A DNA stretch of 21,488 nucleotides from Peptococcaceae bacterium (lineage in GTDB: Bacteria > Bacillota > Dehalobacteriia > UBA7702): NCBI GenBank assembly GCA_019415505.1, contig DXZC01000019.1, positions 1 to 21,488 on the forward strand. Reading direction: 5' to 3'. Below, piece after piece: positions 16,401-21,488 of the stretch. Under the pieces are notes generated by a model. That model had not been told where the DNA came from, did no database searches, and saw nothing but the letters and a program-made list of their open reading frames with translations. Numbering within the stretch: position 1 is the stretch's first letter; each line of letters opens with the position of its first letter. Both the position numbers and the translations under genes were made by a program.

Positions 16401-17289
16401 CGATATTTATCCGCCGTTCCTGCCAGAGGTTGAGGACGATGTTCTCTGTCCTCTCTACCGGGATACCATTCACGTTTCTAACTCCTGCCAGGCCAAACCA
16501 AAGGTTCTCATACCTGTATTCCCCGGGACAAACTGCGAATACGATACCGCCGCCGCCTTTGAAGAGGCCGGGGCGACCAGTCGTATTCTGGTGGTGCGCA
16601 ACCAAACTCCGGAGCAGTTAAAGGAATCCATTAGCGAGCTGGCAGCGGCCTTGGGGGAAAGTCAAATCCTGATGCTGCCCGGCGGCTTTTCCGCTGGGGA
16701 TGAACCGGAGGGGGCGGGTAAATTCATAACCGCCGTATTTCGCAATCCCCTGTTAGCCGATGCGGTAAGCCGGCACCTGGAACAGAAAAATTTAATACTG
16801 GGGGTTTGTAACGGCTTCCAAGCACTGGTTAAATTGGGACTTTTGCCCTATGGTGAGATTCGTGAGTTAAAGGATGACGATCCCACCCTGACCTTTAATA
16901 ACATAGGCCGCCATGTTTCCACAATTGTCCGGACAAAAATAGTATCTAAGCTTTCCCCCTGGCTTGCCCAGGCGGAACTTGGCGCTGTCTACAATGTTGC
17001 GGTTTCCCATGGCGAGGGACGGTTTGTGGCCACTCCCGGTCAGTTCGGCACGATGATTAAGAACGGACAAATTGCCAGCCAGTACGTTAATCCCTTGGGT
17101 AAGCCTACTATGGTTGCGCCGGATAACCCCAACGGCTCCCTTATGGCGGTTGAAGGTATAACCTCAGCCGATGGTTTAGTCTTTGGTAAAATGGGCCATT
17201 CGGAGCGGTTTAGAGAGGGACTGTATAAAAATGTCCCCGGTAACTATGATCAGAAGATATTCGCCTCCGGCGTAAAATATTTTAAATAA
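13495..17289 (+). CDS. purL: Phosphoribosylformylglycinamidine synthase, single-chain type with glutaminase domain
   Basis: Makes FGAM from FGAR, ATP and glutamine. At 1264 aa it is the fused form, with a PurS-like N-terminal part, two PurM-like halves (GGATGSSKEH, DFGAGGVSVAVGEL, GGKDSMSGSFKE), and a C-terminal class I glutaminase. The glutaminase nucleophile is Cys1105 in LGVCNGFQ, with His1172 and Glu1174 in SHGEGRF. It looks like the Gram-positive/Bacteroides clade of long PurL rather than the proteobacterial one. AAGGAGG lies 4 nt before the ATG, supporting this start. The family motif RRVIVAKKKGFD begins only at about residue 21; the first 20 residues are a Gly/Asn/Ile-rich extension coded by a 9-bp repeat. 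No purS or purQ is needed. Confidence 0.96.
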   Translation: MDGNKGNNANNENIGNIGNIRRVIVAKKKGFDVAANHTLKDIKYILGCANVKTLRIFNVYDVEGLSDSELEQGKKAVFSEPPVDICYDEELPLSEEEQAFAFMYLPGQYDQRADSAAQCLEIITGHKITALRCCRVWALSGDITPEEWRKIKDYAINPVDSTEIPLKKPDSIQDKLPQPQPVAVVQGFITMSDAALTELYESLSLAMSLEDFFFTRDYFVEEKRDPTLTEIKVLDTYWSDHCRHTTFMTIIDQVEIRPGFFMSPINEAWQDYQAARQSVYGDGASKPPCLMDLATIAMKSMRKEGLLDDLDESEEINACTIKIKVMVDGEEQDWLLLFKNETHNHPTEIEPFGGAATCLGGAIRDPLSGRAYVYQAMRVTGAGDPRCSVDLTLPGKLPQRKICREAAAGYSSYGNQIGLATGKVVEIYDDAFLAKRMEIGAVIGAVPQKAVRREEPEEGDVVLLLGGRTGRDGLGGATGSSKEHTEESIAECGAEVQKGNPPTERKLQRLFRDAEVTAMIKRCNDFGAGGVSVAVGELTDSLAIDLDKVPLKYQGLDGTEVAISESQERMAVVVAAADMAAFIAKAQRENLECTKIAEVTDSGRLEMSFKGQKVVDLDRGFLNSGGVRQHIAIDILPPEPENPITALGQLRVKDTLEEALVFLAVDNNIASQKGLGEMFDSTIGAGSVLMPFGGKNQMTPSEGMAAHIPVLAGKTTTTSLMTHGYNPKLAHWSPFHGGMYAVLESVTRLVAMGGDYKTARLTLQEYFEKVKKDPIRWGKPLAALLGAFKAQRELSIPAIGGKDSMSGSFKEINVPPTLVSFAVGVIDDSLVLSPEFKGEGHKLVLLKSQCDANLAPDFAYQKQLYDTVARWNAQGKVLAAISLKEGGIGEALLHATLGNAIGVALEDLPMAELLRPAYGSILLEMSDTDDLGDFPYEIIGETIGPRQIKYKAESIPLMSLVEAYLSSMADIYPPFLPEVEDDVLCPLYRDTIHVSNSCQAKPKVLIPVFPGTNCEYDTAAAFEEAGATSRILVVRNQTPEQLKESISELAAALGESQILMLPGGFSAGDEPEGAGKFITAVFRNPLLADAVSRHLEQKNLILGVCNGFQALVKLGLLPYGEIRELKDDDPTLTFNNIGRHVSTIVRTKIVSKLSPWLAQAELGAVYNVAVSHGEGRFVATPGQFGTMIKNGQIASQYVNPLGKPTMVAPDNPNGSLMAVEGITSADGLVFGKMGHSERFREGLYKNVPGNYDQKIFASGVKYFK
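13501..13554 (+). repeat. Six 9-bp repeats coding the PurL N-terminal extension
   Basis: Six consecutive 9-bp units from the second codon pair on: GGAAATAAG, GGAAATAAC, GCAAATAAC, GAGAATATT, GGGAATATT, GGAAATATC. They read GNK-GNN-ANN-ENI-GNI-GNI. The units stay in frame with purL and end where the conserved PurL sequence starts. The pattern looks like slipped-strand growth of a simple repeat. Confidence 0.85.
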
Positions 17290-17310
17290 AAAGAGAAATT
17301 GGAGAGAGCT

Positions 17311-19572
17311 ATGAACACCATATCGGAAAATGCCATAACGGTGCTGGAAAGGCGCTATCTGCACCGGGACGCCAATAATGAAATAGATGAAACTGTGGAG
17401 GGATTATTCCACCGGGTGGCGGATTTTGTTGCCGGAGCGGAAGCGGATTTTGGCTGGAGCCAAGATGATATAGACGATTTAGCGGCTAAGTTTTATCAAG
17501 CCATGACGGACTTGGATTTTTTGCCCAATTCTCCCACTTTAATGAATGCGGGTTTACCTTTGGGGCAGCTTTCCGCTTGTTTTGTCCTGCCCATTGAGGA
17601 CTCAATGGAAAATATATTTGAAACTGTCAAAAATACCGCCCTGATTCACAAGAGCGGCGGCGGCACTGGCTTTAGCTTTTCCCGCCTGCGTTCCCGGGGC
17701 GCGACTGTTCAGTCCACCGGCGGCGTGGCTTCCGGCCCCATCAGCTTTATGAAGGTTTTTAATATGGCTACTGAGGCTGTAAAGCAAGGCGGCAAGCGGC
17801 GTGGCGCAAATATGGGTATCTTGCGGGTGGATCATCCTGATATTATTCGCTTTATCCGGGCCAAGGAGGATAATAAGGAATTAACCAATTTCAATCTTAG
17901 CGTTTGGCTAACCGATGCTTTTATGCTGGCCCTGGAAACCGAAAGCGACTACCCCCTCATTGAACCCTCCACTGGTGAAATAGTTAATACCCTTAACGCT
18001 AAAAAGGTCTTTGACCTCATTGTGGAAAAAGCTTGGCTCAATGGAGAACCTGGCGTTATCTTTATGGACCAGGTCAATAAAGATAATCCCGTACCACATA
18101 TTGGTCAGGTAGAAAGCACCAATCCCTGTGGCGAGCAGCCTTTATTACCTTATGAAAGCTGTAACCTGGGCTCCATAAATCTGATAAACTTTTATGAGGA
18201 GGGGTTAAAGGACTTAAACTTTGACCGCTTAGGGGCCATAGTCGATTTAAGCGTGCATTTTTTAGATAATGTTATTGATAAGAATAAATATCCTATTCCG
18301 GAAATTGGCGAGATGACCCGGTCGACTAGGAAAATTGGTTTGGGGATCATGGGCTTTGCCGATATTCTCTGCCGCATGGGTATATCCTATAATTCCCAGG
18401 CAGCGGTGAATATGGCGGAAAAAATCATGTCCTTTATTGACCAACGCTCCAAAGCCGCCAGTTTAAAGCTAGCTGAAAGGAAGGGCGTGTTTCCCTCTTA
18501 CCAGGGCAGTCTCTGGCAGCAGCAGGAAAAGCCCTTGCGTAACGCAACCACTACTACTATCGCTCCTACTGGCACAATCAGCATGATTGCCGGCTGTTCC
18601 TCTGGCATAGAGCCCCTATTTGGCATTGCTTATTATAAGCTCTGCATGGATGGGGATAAGCTTATGGAAGTACACCCCTACTTTAAACAGGTGGCCCAGG
18701 ACAGGGGCTTCTATAGTGAGGAAGTGATGAAAAAAGTCGTGGAACAGGGCAGCATCGCTAATATCGAGGAAATACCTGATGATGTGAAGCGGGTTTTCGT
18801 CACTACCAGGGACATTGAGCCGGAATGGCATATAAAAATTCAAAGCGCTTTTCAAAAGTATACGGATAACGCTGTGAGCAAGACGATTAATTTCCCCTAC
18901 GCGGCCTCTAAGGAGGATATTGCCAAGGCGTATCTTATGGCTTATAAAGAGGGCTGCAAAGGTATTACTGTTTACCGCGACGGCTCTAGGGAGGAACAAG
19001 TGCTCAATGTGGGGGCCGGCGCGTCACATGAAGCTGAGGAGCAGCATCAGGAAGGTATTGCGCCCCGCCAGCGTCCCGGCATAACCCAAGGCATGACGGA
19101 AAAGGCCATTGCCGGCTGCGGCAACCTGTATATCACCGTCAACTATGACGACCACGGTATTTGCGAGGTATTTACCAATTTGGGTAAAGGCGGCGGTTGC
19201 CCCTCTCAAACAGAAGCTACCAGCAGACTGGTGTCCCTGGCCATGCGCTCAGGTATTGCGCCCAGCGCCGTAATAGAGCAGCTCAAGGGTATACGCTGTC
19301 CCTCCACTTTAGCGAGAAAAGCCAAAGGCGCTGACGTCCGGGCCCTATCCTGTCCTGACGCCATTGCTAAAACCCTGGAGCGGGTGTTAAATATCGCGCC
19401 CCTTAATGGCAATGATAAGCACGGTCTGGATTTAGACAATATAGCCGAAGAAATAGAAATGCAGGGCAACGCCACAGGGGAGGGGGCTAAGTGCCCGGAA
19501 TGCGGCGGCAATTTAGAGCACGAGGGCGGTTGCGTCCTCTGTCACGCTTGCGGTTACTCTAAATGCGGTTGA
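17311..19572 (+). CDS. nrdJ: Adenosylcobalamin-dependent (class II) ribonucleotide reductase
   Basis: Reduces ribonucleotides to deoxyribonucleotides with coenzyme B12, independent of oxygen. I chose ATG 17311 (GGAG at 17301-17304, 6 nt upstream) over TTG 17299, giving 753 aa. Active-site residues by this numbering: Cys90 in LSACF and Cys284 in ESCNLGSIN form the reducible pair; Cys273 in NPCGEQ is the thiyl cysteine, with Asn271 and Glu275. SGGGTGFSFSRLR and KRRGANMG are family motifs. The C-terminal part holds a TSCPD-like stretch (NYDDHGICEVFTNLGKGGG) and a four-cysteine zinc ribbon (CPECGG ... CHACGYSKCG). It starts about 20 nt after purL with no promoter between, so it is probably co-transcribed with the purine genes. 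Confidence 0.96.
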   Translation: MNTISENAITVLERRYLHRDANNEIDETVEGLFHRVADFVAGAEADFGWSQDDIDDLAAKFYQAMTDLDFLPNSPTLMNAGLPLGQLSACFVLPIEDSMENIFETVKNTALIHKSGGGTGFSFSRLRSRGATVQSTGGVASGPISFMKVFNMATEAVKQGGKRRGANMGILRVDHPDIIRFIRAKEDNKELTNFNLSVWLTDAFMLALETESDYPLIEPSTGEIVNTLNAKKVFDLIVEKAWLNGEPGVIFMDQVNKDNPVPHIGQVESTNPCGEQPLLPYESCNLGSINLINFYEEGLKDLNFDRLGAIVDLSVHFLDNVIDKNKYPIPEIGEMTRSTRKIGLGIMGFADILCRMGISYNSQAAVNMAEKIMSFIDQRSKAASLKLAERKGVFPSYQGSLWQQQEKPLRNATTTTIAPTGTISMIAGCSSGIEPLFGIAYYKLCMDGDKLMEVHPYFKQVAQDRGFYSEEVMKKVVEQGSIANIEEIPDDVKRVFVTTRDIEPEWHIKIQSAFQKYTDNAVSKTINFPYAASKEDIAKAYLMAYKEGCKGITVYRDGSREEQVLNVGAGASHEAEEQHQEGIAPRQRPGITQGMTEKAIAGCGNLYITVNYDDHGICEVFTNLGKGGGCPSQTEATSRLVSLAMRSGIAPSAVIEQLKGIRCPSTLARKAKGADVRALSCPDAIAKTLERVLNIAPLNGNDKHGLDLDNIAEEIEMQGNATGEGAKCPECGGNLEHEGGCVLCHACGYSKCG

Positions 19573-19752
19573 AACTGGGGCCGAAATACGCTTCAGTGGT
19601 AAAACTTTCTCCTATGGAAGCCGGTAATCTGGCGTTAATTATGGGTTCTAGGCGATATGTTTTGGGTTGGAAAGCCTGGCCAACGCAGTATGGTAACATG
19701 GGCAATAAATTTAATAAGCTGCCCGCTTATAGGCAGCTAGAGCTATTAAAAC

Positions 19753-19787
19753 AAAGAGCGCCAGGTTTAATTGCCTGGCGCTTTTCT
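19753..19787 (+). terminator. Rho-independent terminator of the pur-nrdJ operon
   Basis: AGCGCCAGG (19757-19765) pairs perfectly with CCTGGCGCT (19774-19782) over an 8-nt loop, and the stem extends by A-T pairs into TTTTCTT. It lies about 180 nt after the nrdJ stop codon. The T-run is short but the stem is GC-rich. Confidence 0.8.
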
Positions 19788-20063
19788 TACCTCTATTATA
19801 AAGCGTTATAGACTGCAAAACTCAGGTTTACTTTACATATGTCTCTACTTTCAAGTGAGATTTTTCCTAACCCCTTCAGCCGTCTAGACTAGGACCTCAG
19901 GTTGTAGTCTTGGCTACCCTAAGTGATTTTCCGGCCATGTAGCTACCGAAGCGGCGCTATTTAATTGCCTTGAAAGTGCCGGGAAAATAATTAAGGCTAT
20001 TTAGATTGCCGCTAAATTACCCTGTTTTTTAATACAAATAGCCGTCCATTTCTGAATGGCTGG
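19788..20063. other. Convergent intergenic region with small hairpins, no gene seen
   Basis: No supported gene lies between the two converging transcription units. Dyads are AGCC plus AGACTA (19878-19891) pairing with TAGTCT plus GGCT (19905-19915), with an ACC/GGT inner stem, and CCATT/AATGG at 20046-20059, extendable to 20042-20063. They could belong to an unrecognised RNA, but I see no clear promoter. The stretch from nrdJ's stop to the terminator (19573-19752) also shows no gene I recognise, and neither does 20097-20272. Confidence 0.35.
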
Positions 20064-20096
20064 AAATAGAAAAGGAACGTCTTTTCGTGGCGTTCC
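20064..20096 (-). terminator. Likely terminator of the aminotransferase gene
   Basis: On the minus strand GGAACG (20096-20091) pairs with CGTTCC (20079-20074) over an 11-nt loop that can add one more G-C pair past a mismatch. The stem is followed by TTTTCTATTT. It lies about 177 nt beyond the aminotransferase stop codon and has the right orientation. Confidence 0.55.
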
Positions 20097-20272
20097 ATGT
20101 CTATACGTTTTATGCAATTTTGTCACAATACGGATGTGCTGTACCATCTCTTTGCATTTCACGATTATCTACGTATCAAGGCTAATCGCATGTAGTAAAT
20201 TGAGTGTTTCAATCCTTTGGCGATGCTGGCAAATACAGTGTTTTAGGGGATAGCCAAGAATTTACATAGTTT

Positions 20273-21421
20273 TTATTTTAAAGTTTGCAGGTAATTATCT
20301 AGCCTGTTGAGACCCTCTTTTATGTTCTCCAAAGAATTGGCGTAGGATATGCGTAAATAACCCTGGGCGTTGGAGCCAAAATCAATGCCCGGAGTTAAGG
20401 CGACTTTGGCGTTTTTGAGAATATCCAGGGCAAAATTATAGGAATCAGCGGTGTATTCCTTAACATTGGCTAGCATATAAAAGGCGCCTTGGGGAGTGCA
20501 GAGCGGGGCTATGCCCATTTCCTGAAGGCGTTGGGCTAAATAGAGGCGGCGCTCATTGTAGATTTTTTTCATGTTTTCCAGCTCTGCGGCGCAATCGCCG
20601 GTGAGGGCGGCAATGGCCCCTTCCTGGGGAAAGGAACCGGCGCATAGATAAAAATTCTGTTGTAGTTTTTGAAAAGTGCGGCTCATTTCCTGGGGTACGA
20701 TAGCGTAGCCCATACGGAAGCCGGTCATGGCGAAAAGCTTGGAAAAGCCGTTTAATACCACGGCGTTATCAGTATACTCTAAAATGGAATGGCATTCTCC
20801 CTCATATACCAGACCGTGGTATATTTCATCGGCAATAATTGTGTGGTCCAGGGAAGCAATGTCCTGTAATTCCTGGGCGCTATAAACAGCGCCGGTAGGA
20901 TTAGCCGGTGAATTTATGATAATGGCCTTAGTTTTCGGGGTAATAGCGGCTTTTAAGGCTGCGATATTATATTTAAAGCCGTCCTGCTCCTCTACGTTAA
21001 TATCCTTGACAATACCCCGGAAAATTTTGATAAAATTGGGGTAGCAAGCATAATAGGGGTTGGGAATTATTACTTCATCGCCGTCGTTTAACAGGGCCGC
21101 TAAGGTCATAACCATAGCCGGTGAGGTTCCTGAGGTCACAATTATACGGTTTTTTTCTATAGCCACACCGTAATTCCTTTTATAATAGGCGGCAATGGCT
21201 TCTCGCAGACTGATTTTACCCAAGCTATGGGTATAGTGGGTATCATCATTATTTAAGGCTGCTATGGTAGCCTCCTTTACTATGCTGGGGGCGTTGAAAT
21301 CCGGCTCGCCAATTTCCAAATGGATAATATTTTCCCCCGCCGCTTCCATTTCCTTGGCCTTGTCCTGGATATCCATGACAATAAAGGAGGTTACTTGTTG
21401 AGCGTAATCACTAATCATCAT
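20273..21421 (-). CDS. PLP-dependent class I aminotransferase
   Basis: Fold-type I aminotransferase of the aspartate/alanine/aromatic amino acid group (subclass I-gamma-like), 382 aa, a normal length. Residues seen: GEPDF (38-42), the SGTSPAM phosphate loop, NPTG (174-177), DEIYHG (198-203) with Asp198 for the pyridine nitrogen and Tyr201, the Schiff-base lysine Lys228 in GFSKLFAMTGFRMGY, and the C-terminal substrate-carboxylate Arg in YLRISYA. The ATG at 21421 is preferred over the adjacent ATG at 21418 because GGAG sits 7 nt before it. The substrate cannot be set from sequence alone; aspartate, alanine or aromatic amino acids are all possible. Only about 54 nt of native upstream sequence is present, too little to place a promoter with confidence. 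Confidence 0.92.
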   Translation of the reverse strand: MMISDYAQQVTSFIVMDIQDKAKEMEAAGENIIHLEIGEPDFNAPSIVKEATIAALNNDDTHYTHSLGKISLREAIAAYYKRNYGVAIEKNRIIVTSGTSPAMVMTLAALLNDGDEVIIPNPYYACYPNFIKIFRGIVKDINVEEQDGFKYNIAALKAAITPKTKAIIINSPANPTGAVYSAQELQDIASLDHTIIADEIYHGLVYEGECHSILEYTDNAVVLNGFSKLFAMTGFRMGYAIVPQEMSRTFQKLQQNFYLCAGSFPQEGAIAALTGDCAAELENMKKIYNERRLYLAQRLQEMGIAPLCTPQGAFYMLANVKEYTADSYNFALDILKNAKVALTPGIDFGSNAQGYLRISYANSLENIKEGLNRLDNYLQTLK

Positions 21422-21475
21422 CTATTATCTCCACTTATATTTCAGTTTTAATCTCTATTGTCTATTCTATAGCAT

Positions 21476-21488
21476 CTGTCTCTTATAC
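21476..21488. other. Probable Tn5/Nextera adapter remnant at the contig end
   Basis: The final 13 bases, CTGTCTCTTATAC, are identical to the start of the Nextera transposase adapter read-through sequence (reverse complement of the 19-bp Tn5 mosaic end). An exact match ending at the last base is best explained by untrimmed adapter, so these bases are probably not genomic. Confidence 0.85.

Noticed and set aside
17299..17310. TTG start for NrdJ four codons earlier
   Set aside because: The Shine-Dalgarno GGAG at 17301 is positioned for ATG 17311, not for the TTG.
19563..19811. 82-aa plus-strand ORF after nrdJ
   Set aside because: It starts inside the nrdJ end, has no ribosome binding site, reads through the operon terminator, and resembles no family I know.
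20056..20253. 65-aa plus-strand ORF
   Set aside because: No ribosome binding site, unusual Cys-rich composition, and it spans the minus-strand terminator hairpin.

Overview
The window looks like a stretch of a Bacillota (Firmicutes) genome, most likely from a Clostridia-like or Negativicutes-like anaerobe. The grounds are strong AAGGAGG-type ribosome binding sites, the long single-chain PurL of the Gram-positive/Bacteroides type, an adenosylcobalamin-dependent ribonucleotide reductase, a pcrA-ligA pair, and a lipoprotein-type substrate-binding protein. I cannot name the genus. The last 13 bases match the Tn5/Nextera mosaic-end adapter, so the right edge is probably a contig end from a transposase-based library.

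Layout. (1) Positions 1-23, minus strand: the first codons of an unknown gene running off the left edge. (2) Positions 355-2965, minus strand: a polar amino acid ABC transporter operon, transcribed binding protein, permease, ATPase. It has a -10 element at 2960-2965, an internal terminator-like hairpin after the binding protein, and a strong terminator at 355-383. (3) Positions 3291-19787, plus strand: a probable 16-kb operon, purE-purB-purC-purM-purN-purD-pcrA-ligA-purL-nrdJ. It starts at a consensus-like extended -10 promoter and ends at a GC-rich hairpin. (4) Positions 20064-21421, minus strand: a class I aminotransferase gene, convergent with the big operon, with its own likely terminator.

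The large operon holds much of de novo purine synthesis: PurD, PurN, PurL, PurM, PurE, PurC and PurB. It also holds helicase PcrA and DNA ligase LigA, which act in repair and replication, and NrdJ, which makes deoxynucleotides. PurF, PurK and PurH are not in the window. Where purH often lies (between purN and purD) there is instead a 13-unit degenerate tandem repeat with a 21-bp period.

The most unusual observation is the amino acid binding protein at 2011-2916. Its segments are in circularly permuted order. The stretch that normally closes the protein (YGIGF ... KWFGED) comes directly after the lipoprotein signal peptide, and the usual mature N-terminus (GTLIVGLDASFPPMGY) follows it. The protein then ends where the moved segment would normally begin. 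Other points worth a look are the 21-bp array, a structured purB-purC leader, a 9-bp repeat coding an odd PurL N-terminus, and the adapter remnant.
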